A stretch of DNA of 64,000 nucleotides, from the NCBI GenBank assembly GCA_903813345.2, contig CAIIXF020000009.1:14954347-15018346 (forward strand), in the 5' to 3' direction. Positions 11,126 to 23,272 of the stretch are shown in pieces (the first letter of the stretch is position 1; each line of letters begins with the position of its first letter). The stretch comes from Owenia fusiformis. Its lineage: Eukaryota > Annelida > Polychaeta > Sabellida > Oweniidae. Made by a program: the position numbers and the translations under genes. The notes under the pieces were generated by a model. The model was given only the letters and a program-made list of their open reading frames with translations. It searched no databases and was not told the DNA's origin.

Positions 11126-11984
11126 GAGAGATTTCGCACATAAGTGAAAGTACAACTTATACGTATACGTATAGTTTAAAGGGTCATGTCGAACTATTAT
11201 ATTTACTAAAATCAATTTTAAATTGTACTTAATGGAACATAACTATTCCCGTTATAGAAAAGCTCCATCAACTAGAGCCTGTGAATGCACTGTCATGTCA
11301 TCATGTAGATTATGCACATTATAATAAAATGCTTGCTTCCGTGTCCTTGTAGTTGTAGTGTATTATAAACACGATCCTTTAAAGTGAGTCATGATTCTTT
11401 AAAGTGAGTCATTACATAAACAAGTTGATTATTTCAATGTTTTCATGATCAGTATAAGTTCAATGAACTTACAAAACGGTATATTTACGTAGATGATAAC
11501 GTATACAGTTGGATCTCCGTATAAAGATTTGCCTACATGTGTGTGGAACAATTGACCGCAAGCATTTTTTTAAATTAATTGGCTGAGTGGGAACAGTATC
11601 CAATCAAATACTTTAACCATCAATTTGAAACACGAATCAAACCAGTAGGTTCTAGCAATTCCTGGAAACGACCCATTCAGTAGCTCAACAAATGACATAC
11701 AGGGTGTTTCATAACAAGCATCTCCAAAAAGTCAATTTGAGAAGAGATGGGTCTATAACAAATGTACTATATACGAGCCTATTTTATTCTAGACAAACAT
11801 ATTTGGATCAACTAAACATGCTACAATTCAAGAAAGTACAAATGGCATCCCTTTGACCTGTATTTATTACAGTCCGAGAAGATCTCTCCTGACGAAATGC
11901 CCACATTATGAAACACCTTGTACGTTTACCTATAAGTATAAGTATACGTTATAAGTTGTACTTTCACTAGGTGCGAAATCTCTC
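11126..11984. mobile_element. 859-bp Tc1/mariner-type MITE with TA duplication
   Basis: The ends GAGAGATTTCGCAC and GTGCGAAATCTCTC are complementary, and similarity continues for about 45 bp. TA flanks each side (11124-11125 and 11985-11986). No transposase is seen. It lies in intron 2 of the MULE relic and itself contains a second mariner-type MITE. Confidence 0.75.
11700..11920. mobile_element. 221-bp mariner-type MITE nested in the preceding element
   Basis: The ends CAGGGTGTTTCATAA and TTATGAAACACCTTG are complementary with one mismatch and flanked by TA (11698-11699 and 11921-11922). CAGGGTGT is a common mariner terminus, seen again at 28095. Confidence 0.75.
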
Positions 11985-12597
11985 TATTATCTTACGGGTG
12001 TGTTCATTAAAAAGAAGTTTCATTTGATCGTTTCCCTCTAAGTTATTTAGGTTTTTAAGATTTTGGAAGTATTTTAATCTATCAATGAATGATTTAAAAA
12101 TCATTAAAACACAATGAAGTGGCTAAAGTTGGCTACATGCTAGTCTGCGCGAGAACGCATTTTACTAAAACCAAGCCAAATCAAAATAACGCAACGGGAA
12201 TAACTCAGAAGTAATTTGGAGCCAAATATAAATATTATTAATGAAAATGGCGGATTGTATTTTATTATTTTCATGAATTGTATTATTTTTTAAATGCATG
12301 CATATAAATGCCATTATACATGTTTAATGAAATATTTATTTTTCATTTTTAAAGAGGATGTAGATCGTGGTGACCCAGTCCCTCCAAGAAGAAGGAAGTG
12401 GAGACAGCTGGAGAGGAGGATCAGGAGGTTGAAACGGGACCGAAGACGAGGCAGGAAAACCGTTGACCAATATTGGGCTGCCATTACTCATGTCATCATG
12501 GAGTTCATATAATGTGGTTTGAAGATAGAACTATAATTTGGCTATACATGGAAAGTGGAACTAGTAGATTATAGTATTAGTATCATGTTGCTTAGGT

Positions 12598-12911
12598 TAA
12601 AAGTGCATTGTCTCGTTTTCTGAATAAAACACTACAAAAATAAAAAATCGTTGGTGCCTCAAACTTGCCCCAAAGAATGGCTATGATCCCACTTTACTTT
12701 TGTTAATGTACAACTGAAAAATCACTTACTTTGAAATCAACGTAAGAATTTTCAATTTGATTTTTTTCGTCGAGCTAGAGGTAATTTGTTCAAGAACAAA
12801 ATTAAGTTGGGATTATAGCCATTCTTTTGGGGAAGTTTGTATAATCAACGATTTTTGTTGTTGATTTTTGCATTTTTTTATCCAGGAAGCGAGACAATGC
12901 ACCTTTATAAG
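12598..12911. repeat. 314-bp inverted repeat, MITE-like
   Basis: AAAGTGCATTGTCTCG at the left faces CGAGACAATGCACCTTT at the right, and the inside also pairs (GCCCCAAAGAATGGCTAT with ATAGCCATTCTTTTGG). The duplication is unclear. It sits just after the MULE exon 3 stop. Confidence 0.65.
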
Positions 12912-12989
12912 TCATCAGATTCCTATTGTCATTGAAACAGAATCAACTCGAGAATAAAGTAAAGTATAAAAAATATTAACAGTATTCCG

Positions 12990-14867
12990 CAGGTGGATGA
13001 CTTCAACTGCAGTTAGCTTAATTCAAGCTGGTAGCCAAAATCGTTCGTTTCCGATAAACCTTCGATTTCAGCAAAACTCAGTGGAATCTAGATTACAAAT
13101 GCAAACGCCATGCAAACTAAAAAAGTTATGATTGTAAACAACCACAAATAAAGGCTCAAAGGTAACACCCGCAATATTAGAGAAATTCACGTGGAATGAC
13201 TAACTTAAGTTGATGGTGACGTAGGAATGACACGTGTTAGAGTCATCAATGGTGAATATCACGTTGGCGTTAGCGTCATCATCAACTTCGCACGATGCCC
13301 ATGTCAAGCTGCGTGCCTACTAGGCACGCAGTTTGAAACTCTGACAAACTGCGCGCATATTTCAAAATGGAAGACGGGGAGGACACGACTCCCAAAAAGA
13401 GCCAAAATACGAAAAATACAAGGTTAGTCTCGTTCCAAAGATAGTACCATTCTGTGAAGATGTACTTAATTTACTCATAGTACTCAATGTTGTTCCCGAT
13501 GTAAACCTAGTTATCTCAATATAAGGGTCTTAAGTAACTCCTGTGTTACCCTGCGCGCAGAGTTTAGTTAAGACGAAGCTCTCTTTTAAGAAGTGAAGTC
13601 AAACGAATGCAAAGGGTACTCCTGTGTTCAAAATTTGCAGTGTAAAGTTATATCTATGTCTTTTTATCGACATTTGCCGTTTATTCAGCCATTGTGTCTG
13701 TGTATGCTAGAATATATAGGATCACTCCATCCGATTAAAGCAGCATAGTTTGTGTTTAAAACGATAATATGCCATAAACGTGATTTAAGCATTTTTCTTG
13801 TCAAACTGCGCGCCTATATTCACATGTATTTCCCAAACCGCGTGCCTAATATTTCCAAACTGCGTGCCTATCCAAGCTTGTTTTGTATTATTAGAAAACG
13901 TAAGCGCCATATGTAAGGCACATATGAGTCTATTAGTAGAATCCCATAATTAAAACACTATGAGAGTCCATCCACCAAGATGGTGATCTGAAAATAAAAG
14001 TTTTTTTCGTTCCCAACTTAATTGTCACTTCTATTATACATTTTGACTTTCAATATGAAAATCTCATAAAATCTGACGATAAAGCAAAATTTCCAAAGCT
14101 ATATGAAAAATACCTACACGTGCCTCTGTAGAAATTCCAATGATAATATGTTGTTTTAATAGTGTATGTGCACAGTTTGTAACTTCTGGCTAAAATAGGC
14201 GCGCAGTTTGTGCTTTATTTCTTTTTAATCTCCTGATTATCTGTTTTATCTCGAAATATTTTGAATTATACATGATAAATGCGTAAGGAATTAAATATAA
14301 AACGAGTCTAAAGTATTTGTCATTTATGTTTAAAGTGCTAGATCGATTTACGTATAAATTCCCGCTAAATCAGTGACGAAAATGCCATTAATCTGCTTAT
14401 GTTTTAAAACTTAGATTCATTTGCACATAGTTTTTGCTAGTATTTGAAGATTCGTATATTCGCCACAGAATGAACGCATTGAACAAGAAAACAATGCAGG
14501 ATAAATGTCTTTTAATTACGTTTCAAAATACAGACTCCAACTTGAATGATGCGATGTTGTTAGGCACGCAGTTTGTGATCGAAACAAACTGCGCGCCTAA
14601 ATAGGCGCACAGCTTGACATGGGCACCGTGCTTCGGTTAGACTCATTTTAAGTAAAGCCGTTTTCTTTAAAATTCTACAATATAATATCACGGGTGTTTG
14701 AGCCTTTATTTGTGGTTGTTTAGAATCTGAGCTTTATTATTTTTCATGGCTAAAGTTTTAGAATCCAGATTCAACTTGGTTTAGCTGTAGTCTAAGGTCT
14801 ATCTAAAACGAAAGAATTTTGGCAACCGTCTTGAAAGAAACTAACTGCAGTTAGAGTCATCCAGCTG
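12990..14867. mobile_element. 1.9-kb inverted-repeat element hosting a CAC-ended insertion
   Basis: The left end CAGGTGGATGACTTCAACTG faces a complement reading CAGCTGGATGACTCTAACTG. The arms extend about 180 bp each (12990-13175 and 14685-14867), including an AACCACAAATAAAGGCTC block. Most of the space between the arms is the element at 13291-14630. No TSD is recognised. Confidence 0.65.
13291..14630. mobile_element. CAC-ended transposon copy A, 5-bp TSD CTTCG
   Basis: The ends CACGATGCCCATGTCAAGC and its complement (right end reads GCTTGACATGGGCACCGTG) define the element. CTTCG flanks both sides (13286-13290 and 14631-14635). The heptamer-like starts CACGATG/CACGGTG fit the Transib/RAG-recombination-signal pattern. 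No transposase frame is present. A short motif, CAAACTGCGCGCCTA and variants, recurs in both orientations at about 13326, 13345, 13802, 13836, 13857, 14200, 14562 and 14588. A reverse-oriented copy lies at 42249-44611. Confidence 0.85.
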
Positions 14868-15547
14868 TGCAACAGTGATTATTGGCAGAGGAGTGTTTTT
14901 TTTTCGATATCAGAGTAAATACAGTCCCCTGCATATATGGTTCACGGGAACACATTCACAAAGTGAATTCACTGAAATATTCAGGAAAAACATATCAGGG
15001 AAAACGATTAATGAAGCAGAGGAACGGCAAAATATATCCTTTTATAAGAAACTTTAATAGGAGAGTAGAGTAATATCGAACCATGCTTTTGTTATGTTAT
15101 GTTTTCTACATTCTCCTGGAAATTAGAATGCATGCATCCTTTTTATGCCTTTTCACATAAATATTCTTTCAGGTATTACCTTAATATTGGTTGATATGAA
15201 TGACACGTATATTTTAATGGTCTACCGAAACACCTGACTTTGTATCTTAATGTAAGTTTCATCAAGTTGATTTTACAGTGAATATATGATGAAAGTATAC
15301 CAACTGACGACAACATGAGCTAATATGTGCTATAAAGATTAGATGTATGTTGAAAGAATGTAGAATCATATATAAGACATGTGATTGTGTATATATTCAT
15401 ATTTATAAGATATTTCATACGTATGTCAGATACGTTGGATCAAAGTAATTTTACGATGTTCAGATCATGCAAATCTACCGACGGAGGCAATGTATATTAT
15501 ATACGTTGAAATATATGTCGCAAGAATATAAATTCATATAGAAGATA
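14868..15547. other. gene-free interval
   Basis: AT-rich sequence with only 60-codon frames that show no domain or conserved pattern. Confidence 0.4.
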
Positions 15548-15823
15548 TGTGGTTTTATCCTATGCCAAGTAGAGTTTCAGGGAGATAAGTTGGTAAGATA
15601 TATCCCGTATCCTGATTTTGAGGTTTCCATATCCAGAACCTTCATATCTCCCGCCATATCTCCCGCTTCTGTGCATATCTTCCCGCTTCTGGTGCATATC
15701 TTCCCGCTTCCGGTAATGCAATAAAATGACTTTGCATATGAATGATTTGTTTATTTTTACACCTTGTATACTAGTAATTGAAATGGCCATATGCCCCTGA
15801 AAACTCTACTTGGTATAGGATAA
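15548..15823. repeat. inverted repeat with TATCTCCC-type spacer
   Basis: TTTATCCTATGCCAAGTAGAG near 15550 faces CTCTACTTGGTATAGGATAAA near 15800-15823. The spacer has short direct repeats (CATATCTTCCCGCTTCTGG) at 15668-15710. It is probably a small foldback element. Confidence 0.55.
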
Positions 15824-16065
15824 AGCAGTTATGTACGGTCGGTTTGGATATTTGGTTCATTCCTCGTGAGATATGCACATCTACCTTCGGTCCCTACGGT
15901 CCCTCAGGTAGATATGCATATCTCCCTCTGGATAAACCCTATATCCAAAACCTCCCAGTACAAAACCCTCATTTATCAATACATTCTGTGTTTGATATTG
16001 CTTGATATTCATTCGTTTTTATGTCCCCACCACATAGTGTGGGGCCATATTGTCGGCCTAGGCGC

Positions 16066-16129
16066 GTCCGTCCGTCCGTCTGTCCGTCCGTCTGTCTGTC
16101 TGTGTCTGTCCGTCCGTCCGTACGTCCGG
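16066..16129. repeat. (CCGT)n / (CTGT)n microsatellite
   Basis: Imperfect tetranucleotide run CGTCCGTCCGTC with CTGT variants, inside the element at 16021-18152. Confidence 0.9.
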
Positions 16130-16599
16130 CAGTTTTCTCCAAAACCGCTACCGATATCACCTTCAAATTTTCAGGGATAACTTATGAGTGCATACAGATG
16201 TGGACGAAAAAGTTTCAAGTCGATACCTACTTCCTGTCGGCCATTTTGAAGTCAAATGCTAAAATCCTTGTCTGCAAACTTTAAGAAAAATGGCTTCACT
16301 GTTGCTTTCAAAACTTTAACATCCTGTTCAGCTCACTTGATTCTAGATCTGATTAGGTTTTGGACCTGTTAGTCCAGTCATGGCAGCCATTTTGAATGTT
16401 TTAAGAAAAGTTAGCGTGCGATAATACTTTGTATCATATTGAATGGTGTTTTTGAGTTTTCATACTTAGACCATTTAGTAGCTTTATAAAAAATTTCAGG
16501 TGTACTTTATTGTAAAAGCCTATGTTATTGTTAACAGTAGTTATATGTGCTAATTTTGTAAAAAGAAATCAGCAAAAAAGTATAATCACTTTTTTATTG

Positions 16600-18070
16600 T
16601 CGGCCATTTTGGATTTTTCCATCCTAAAATTTTGTCTGTAAAGTCTTGTCTATGCGTTTTCAGGCGAACCATTTGGTAGATCATTTTCAAATTTTCAGGG
16701 ATGATTATTAGTATGAAAATCTAGATCTGATTAGTTTTTTGGCATTCTGGGTAAATGTCAAGGCAGCCATTTTGGATTTTCCGTCCTAAAATCTTGTCTG
16801 TGAAGTCTTGTCTACGCATTTTCAGGCGAACCATTTGGTAGATCATTTTCAAATTTTCAGGGATGATTCTTAGTATGAAAATCTAGATCTTATAAGTTTT
16901 TTGGCATTCTGGGTAAATGTCAAGGCAGCCATTTTGGATTTTCCGTCCTAAAATCTTGTCAGTAAAGTCTTGTCTATGCGTTTTCAGGTGAACCATTCGG
17001 TAGATCAATTTCAAATTTTCAGGGATGATTCTTAGTATGAAAATCTAGATCTGATTAGTTTTTTGGCATTCTGGGTAAATGTCAAGGCAGCCATTTTGAA
17101 TTTTCCGTCCTAAAATCTTGTCTGTAAAGTCTTGTCTATGCATTTCCAGGTGAAGCATTTGGTAGATCAATTTCAAATTTTCAGGGATGCTTCTTAGTAT
17201 GAAAATCTAGATCTTATAAGTTTTTTGGCATTCTGGGTAAATGTCAAGGCAGCCATTTTGGATTTTCCGTCCTAAAATCTTGTCAGTAAAGTCTTGTCTA
17301 TGCGTTTTCAGGTGAACCATTTGGTAGATCAATTTCAAATTTTCAGGGATGATTCTTAGTATGAAAATCTAGATCTGATTAGTTTTTTGGCATTCTGGGT
17401 AAATGTCAAGGCAGCCATTTTGGATTTCCGTCCTAAAATCTTGTCTGTAAAGTCTTGTCTACGCGTTTTCAGGTGAACCGTTTGGTAGATCAATTTCAAA
17501 TTTTTAGGGATGATTCTTAGTATGAAAATCTAGATCTGATTAGTTTTTTGGCATTCTGGGTTAATGTCAAGGCAGCCATTTTGGATTTTCCGTCCTAAAA
17601 TCTTGCCTGTAAAGTCTTGTCTACGTGTTTTCAGGTGAACTGTTTGGTAGATCAATTTCAAATTTTTAGGGATGATTCTTAGTATGAAAATCTAGATCTG
17701 ATTAGTTTTTTGGCATTCTGGGTTAATGTCAAGGCAGCCATTTTGGATTTTCCGTCCTAAAATCTTGCCTGTAAATTCTTGTCTACGTGTTTTCAGGTGA
17801 ACTGTTTGGTAGATCAATTTCAAATTTTTAGGGATGATTCTTAGTATGAAAATCTAGAACTGATTAGTTTTTAGGCATTCTGAGCAAATGTCAAGGCAGC
17901 CATTTTGGATTTTTCCGTCCTAAAATCTTGTCTGTAAAGTCTTGTTTTCTGGTTTACTGTTTGACGGATCAATTTCAATTTTTCAGGGATGGTTCTTAGT
18001 ATAAAAATCTACAGCTGACTAATTTTTTGGCATTCTTGGTAAATTTTAAGGTGGCCATTTTGCATTTTCA
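16600..18070. repeat. 162-bp tandem array, about nine units
   Basis: The landmark AAGGCAGCCATTTTG recurs at 16761, 16923, 17085, 17247, 17409, 17570, 17732 and 17894, i.e. spacings of 162, 162, 162, 162, 161, 162 and 162 bp. A degenerate last unit lies near 18050. Adjacent units differ by a few substitutions. Alternate units share CTTATAAG versus CTGATTAG variants near their middle, which suggests that duplication spread pairs of units. Confidence 0.92.
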
Positions 18071-18706
18071 ATTCCAAAATTGTAAACAGTAAAGTCTTGT
18101 CTACTCATTTTCAGGATAACCATTAGATGGGATCACCCATTGGTGGGGACATATTGTACACATTTGTGTTCTTGTGTATGATTGAAGGTACAATGTACAT
18201 GGTCATTCCTTAATATATTTGTGAATATTCAGTAGCTAAAACGTATAATTCACAGCTATGAGGAGTTACATTGATGATTGTGTCATTCCAACTATTTCGG
18301 ACTGTCTGGATATTGAATGCGGGCCCAACAGTTGGATACGTATATTCTGACCGTGTGCAATCAGAAACATTATCTTTATACACTGATGTTTATAATTTCA
18401 AAATAACATTAAAAACTGCTTGTAAGGTAAAATTAGGAAATAGTATACGCACAAATCAAACTTAATTGAATATTTTAAGTTATGTTGCTTCAATAAATGA
18501 TGTTGCTTTTTAATGTAGCACGTGTAGAATAATGATATGCATCTCTTTTTTACTTATTTCCTCCTTGTTATAGGGAGAGATTTTCACCAATGTTGTTACG
18601 TTTCAAAGTTTTCTTAGTAATAATAATAATAATGTGTCAAGGCTTTGATTTATTAAATTCAAAGGAAGTTTGTAATAAATCTATAAGAATGATTTTCTAC
18701 GGAATA

Positions 18707-18935
18707 AGGGCGTTTATTTGAAAAAGGGTAGTATGGAAAAGTCTCCCCCTCTTAATAAAGACCCATTGGTGTTTTTTAGAATACTTCTTAATAAGAGGAA
18801 AACTTAATTGACAGATGGCGAAACATTCGAAAAAAGGATTCAAATAGCTTATCGCCCACCCAACCGGAAAAATATTTTTCCCTATTAATAAAGTACAACG
18901 AGCGTTAATTAAATGTTCTTTCAAATAAACGCCCT
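18707..18935. mobile_element. 229-bp MITE with GGGCGTTTATTTGAAA ends
   Basis: AGGGCGTTTATTTGAAA at the left faces TTTCAAATAAACGCCCT at the right. No coding. The flanks do not show a convincing TSD, so the superfamily is open. Confidence 0.7.
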
Positions 18936-18993
18936 ATGCAAAATAAACGCCCAGTAGGCTCATTCGCGTGAAAAGCCGGTACTTGTACTTATA

Positions 18994-19792
18994 CACTCCC
19001 CTCCATAAGTTTGGCAACCTTAGCTCCCCCATTGAACTACGTGTTAAAGCCTCTTTACGTTTGAATTTTTATTTACTTAACCGGCGATGAAATAACTTAT
19101 AATATTGATGGAAACGTAACTTGACTTTATTTCCAATACCTCCAAATTTTCTATATTTTTTTCCTGCATAACAAGAGATCGAAAATTGATGAATTTTTGA
19201 AAATCGTCATTCCCATATAATCAAAGGGGAAATAGAGAGTTCGGGGCAAATCAGAATATTCAGTAAAAGATTCAGCAAAAAATATTTTTGTATAAAAAAT
19301 TGAATTGTCTAACTTTTTTGTTCACTAAGGGTTTAGTTTATTTGATGAATACTAAAGTTATAGCGCTTCAAAGTCATTTTTGAAAATATTTTTTCGCCTC
19401 CTGTGTTATTTCAATGGGAGAGTTTTTTTGAAAAACAATTTTGACTTTAAAGCCCTGTAACTTTGTTGAACCTGAAGAAACATATCAATTTTTGTTAAAT
19501 AAAGTTAGCAAATTCAATTGCCTGCCTTACTCGTATTTTGCAAGGACTCGGATGGATGGATATTCTGTCATATGACTTGCGGCAAACCTACCATTTCCCA
19601 TTGGATGACATGGGATGACGATTTTCAAAAAGTCATCAAATTTATCATCAGTTTTCGACCTATTGTAATTGAGGAAAAAAATTGATAAAATTTGGAGGTA
19701 TTGGAAATAAAGTCAAGTTACGTTTCCATCAATATTATTAGTTATTTCATCACCGGTTAAGTAAATAAAAATTCAACTTATGGAGGGGATTG
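18994..19792. mobile_element. 799-bp Tc1/mariner-type element with long TIRs
   Basis: The ends CACTCCCCTCCATAAG and CTTATGGAGGGGATTG pair, flanked by TA (18992-18993 and 19793-19794). The arms continue for more than 100 bp (a match through TTTATTTACTTAACCGG and AAGTCAAGTTACGTTTCC). The left arm carries about 46 extra bases after CATAAGTT that the right arm lacks. No transposase frame remains. Confidence 0.72.
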
Positions 19793-20499
19793 TATCTTCT
19801 ATTGACGGAGGATAATGTTTAAAGGGGCTACAATGCCTGTGCAGAGAATAGGAAAATTTAAACTTTTTCTGAACTATCAAGGCAAAAATTGGCTTAACAT
19901 ATTCTTTGACATACCTATTTTCTTAAAATGTATGGGTAAACTATCAATTTCAGCGTTAAGGAGGGTATATTCAGTTCAAAGGGGATATCCACTTTTATAT
20001 TTTTAAGGTCCACCATGTTTCAAGAGGAATATCAGCTGAAATAATGTTTATCTAGGGGGTTTCTTTGAAGATAATAAAAATAGATGTTAGTCTTGATGAA
20101 ATATCCAAACTTATATATATTTCAACACTGGTCCATGGTAGTTGAATGGCTCCTCTGCACTAATTGTTGCATCTTTAATAGCATTTAGTACTTCATCCAT
20201 AATGATTGCATTTTGTTCAGAGCAATCGTGCCTCATTACATCTCTAATTCAGATGCTAATTTCAAAGGACTTTCAAAAAGTTACTTCATGACTCCATATT
20301 TTGTCACGTGGTTGAGATATTTCCCGTTGTGAGGAAATTAAAGATGGACAGAGAGGTAGAGGTACCCACGGAGCTATATGTATTTCGATATATTCAATTC
20401 TACAACTTCATTTCTTCGTCTAACATCAATGGTTCTTAATCTTAGTGGATTACCAATACCAAGGCAAATGACAAATTTATAACACCCCAGTCACATTTG

Positions 20500-20985
20500 T
20501 CGTACGGAGGGCGTGCGTCGACCGCAGATCAATTAAATCAGTGTATTTCTGCGGCGAGCGTAGGAAAACTACGCTCGCCTTGCGGCCTCCGTACGGCGTA
20601 TCCAGTTTTTTACATGCCGCAGGGTCGCCGTAGAAATTATAACTCGGAGTTATAATATTTGTTCATTTCTGAGGTCCCCGTAGAAATCAACTGGCTCAAC
20701 AAGATTGAATCATTATTTGTCAATGTTTCACGATCACTTTTCATTTGATATTACATCCTAGCACTATGAATAACATTTATAAATTGCCCTGATGTAAATA
20801 AAATGAAAAAAGTATTATCTATCAACAGAAATGTAAAATTCACAGTGCGGCTGCCGTGGGAAATGTGACTGCAAAAGTATGAGAGCGCAGAAATTCTACG
20901 GCGAGCGTGGAAAAGCCACTGGCCGCAGAAATGATAGACCGCACGGCGGCCGTGGGAAATGTGACTGCGGTGTAATTCCCACAAA
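20500..20985. repeat. GC-rich palindromic cluster
   Basis: Repeated short inverted blocks (TACGGCGAGCGTGG, GCGAGCGTAGGAAAACTACG, GCCGTGGGAAATGTGACTGC twice) stand out against AT-rich surroundings. It is probably the remains of a foldback element. Precise ends are not resolved. Confidence 0.45.
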
Positions 20986-21992
20986 TCGGGGATGGGACAC
21001 ATATGCAATCCACGTTATTCTTCAGGAACAGAAGATGCAACCAATGATAAAATAAAAAATTGCATTTTGAATCCGACTGAGTCCTATTGATCCTAATAAA
21101 TTACCCCCTCCTCATACCAAGTTAAAATGTGCCCATCGCGCGCCTAATGCTAATGGCGCTGTCACACTGGTCGTGTCCCCTAGCCTTACGCATGAACCGT
21201 CTCTCAGTACAAAGCATTCAGGCCAAAATTAAGGTATTAAGCTGTTTCAGAACGCCGTCTGAAACGCGTCCTGAACCCACTGTATGCATTGGACGGTGGG
21301 AGGTCGTCCATGCGTACACTTTCAGTATCTGACCCTATTATCACACCAAACTAGTTCTCACTACGCTCTCGAGAACGGGCTTAAACTGTATGGACGGATT
21401 GGAAGTACTTAGAACCGTTTGGGGTCTACTTGCAAACTTCATCACGAGGGGAAAGAGTACCCGTGTATATACAACCTACCGCCGAGCAAAGACCCGAAGA
21501 TGTCTAAAAATGTAGGGGGTGAGTTATAAACTTTTGTTTATATCTTGAATTTCTCAATATGAGAAACAGATAAAACACAGAATTGTGTGTAACTGATAAA
21601 GTTATTGTTCCAGGCACTCATGTTTGCAATATAATGAGTACTTAGCGCAATGTTTACTATCCAATCGCTAAATTCAACTTTTAAATATTTGAATGATGAT
21701 TTACATCTTGAATAAGTGACAACCATGGCTGTCTTTACTTCATTCGATTCAAAGATACAATAGGTGTAAATGTATCATATTTATTTCACTGCCATACGTT
21801 GCATATCATTGAAATCACCGGTGAAAGTTGAAAATGAAAGACCCGATTATGTCACGAGTACGATTATATAGGACCCGAAGCTACCACCGAGCTATTCCGA
21901 CTATACCATGAGTAGAACCCGATGAAGTAGTGAGTAAGCTTTCGAATGAGCATATAATATCATGACGATATCACGAATATATAGAGGATATC

Positions 21993-22120
21993 CTATGATT
22001 TATGAGTGATATGATTTTTATCCACGAATGGATATGATATCTGCACGAGCGAGCGTAGCGAGAGAGTGCAGATTTCAATAACCATGAGTGGATTAAAATC
22101 ATATCACGAGTAAATCATAG
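21993..22120. repeat. palindrome around a GAGCGAGCGTAGCGAG centre
   Basis: CTATGATTTATGAGTGATAT pairs with ATATCACGAGTAAATCATAG, and TTTATCCAC with GTGGATTAAA further in. The surrounding 21840-22120 has many ACCCGA and ACGAGTA variants. This is a foldback structure and no gene is seen. Confidence 0.6.
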
Positions 22121-22972
22121 AATGTTCTTTTTATTCCATAGTTAAAGTCATCATCAGAATCTTCGGAAATTAAGTCATTTAATTCGAATTTTCCAAACGA
22201 TCCGGCGATGTTGACACTTAGCCTCGTTTTGAGTCTGAAGTAGCAAAAATCCATAAACCATCGCATACGACGTCGTATGTCATGGCTAAAAAACCATATG
22301 CTATCAGTAGGACGACACATTGAAAAAACCCATTGTTGTTTACCAAACTTTATATCAAAGTGGTGTAGCGATATATGACGTCATCGCACTACTTGTTTCT
22401 GGTCCGTTGGCTACCATCTTTATGAGGTCCAATGAAACGGGAAACATTTAAACATTTGAAAATGAAAGTGACGGATAGAATTCTACTGATCTCTTCTTTC
22501 CAACTATCTCATTTTAATGTTAGAAAAATGCACATAAATGGGAGTAAAATGCAATCAAACACGTGAGACTTTCGCTCATTTTGTACCCTATATTCGTGCG
22601 AAATTAACATTGATTAAACATAATTTTTTTAAATGTCTGAATCGCTTAAAAGTTAAAGTAAATACGAAGTGAAAATTTGTCAAAAATACCATATTTTACC
22701 ACTGATTACAAAAATACCGTTTTTATTTTCACATGTTATCCTATGAATATCATGCTAACTATGGAATAATCCTTTTTATTTATCATATACTCCTGGCACC
22801 GGGATATAATATTCATGATATAATTCCCGCAGCACTATACGTCAACGTCTGTTTCCGGCAAAGTTCTTTAAAACATTGAATTCATGCTTACATTTGAATC
22901 ACCATAATTTCCTATGTGTCTATGGTAAGAGTGCAACCCAAAAACATTTAATTCTGCATTGCAAGCGCCATT

Positions 22973-23272
22973 CTACTCAAAGAACACAACTTGAAGAATC
23001 CCAAGCTTCACAAGCTTCATATCCTCGAAACGAAAATTACCGTGATCTTTCTTTGATAATACAATACCATAGTCAAAAACATTGTAAATCCATTTTTCGC
23101 CATTTAACTCAGGCACATTAACTTTAATACTCAGTAATGGATGGTGCTGACTGAAGTGGACCATGGCCACAAAGTCATCCATCTCGTGTGATTTATAACT
23201 ACAGTGGAAGCATTTGTACCGAGGACCTGAAATACAATGTTTCGATGTGCAGTGGTAACTGGTGATAGCCAT
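22973..23272 (-). CDS. small zinc-finger-like protein or exon, unidentified
   Basis: A 99-residue frame starts MAITSYHCTSKHC and contains CFHCSYKSHEMDDF followed by HFSQHH, which gives a CX2CX14HX4H pattern like a C2H2 finger. The rest (KWIYNVFDYGIVLSKKDH) looks like ordinary globular protein and not a low-complexity shadow. The ATG context (AAAATATGG) is acceptable. It lies inside the inverted-repeat unit 21443-23924, so it may be a transposon gene remnant or a captured host exon. I do not recognise the family. Confidence 0.35.
   Translation of the reverse strand: MAITSYHCTSKHCISGPRYKCFHCSYKSHEMDDFVAMVHFSQHHPLLSIKVNVPELNGEKWIYNVFDYGIVLSKKDHGNFRFEDMKLVKLGILQVVFFE

Larger units (their letters stand above)
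9530..12512 (+). pseudogene. MULE transposase relic in three exons
   Basis: Exon 1 (9530-10068) encodes the MULE DDE region: LVFFLMASRTTGLYRAVF, then TNIVIDFEIALIGAIEAEFP, then PFWRRIQLEHLKAAY and a YFERTYIGQ block ending PRTNNSVE. A donor GTAAGC follows at 10069 and an acceptor TTTCAG ends at 10381. Exon 2 (10382-10486) reads SWNAKWNHHVGVKHPSIWVF, the usual continuation. Its donor is GTAGGA at 10487. Exon 3 (12357-12512) joins in phase and ends with a basic stretch around WRQLERRIRRLKRD and a stop. At least four frameshifts break exon 1, two of them in T runs near 9718 and 9742 and others near 9910 and 10040. It is therefore a pseudogene, unless the T-run shifts are assembly errors. The N-terminus is missing. 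Confidence 0.8.
16021..18152 (-). mobile_element. pearl/HINE-like (Helentron-derived) element with 162-bp tandem units
   Basis: Exact 12-bp inverted ends ATGTCCCCACCA (16021-16032) and TGGTGGGGACAT (18141-18152) bound a 2132-bp unit. Next to the left end is a CCGT/CTGT tract (16066-16129), followed by a long array of about 162-bp units. A tetranucleotide ACGG tract (complement of CCGT) with tandem ~160-bp cores and short inverted ends is the published architecture of bivalve 'pearl' and related HINE elements, which would place the element on the minus strand. There is no coding capacity. Confidence 0.7.

Noticed and set aside
16600-18070. CRISPR-like array
   Set aside because: Units are 162 bp with no short-repeat/spacer alternation, and the window is eukaryotic. 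It is a transposon-internal tandem array.
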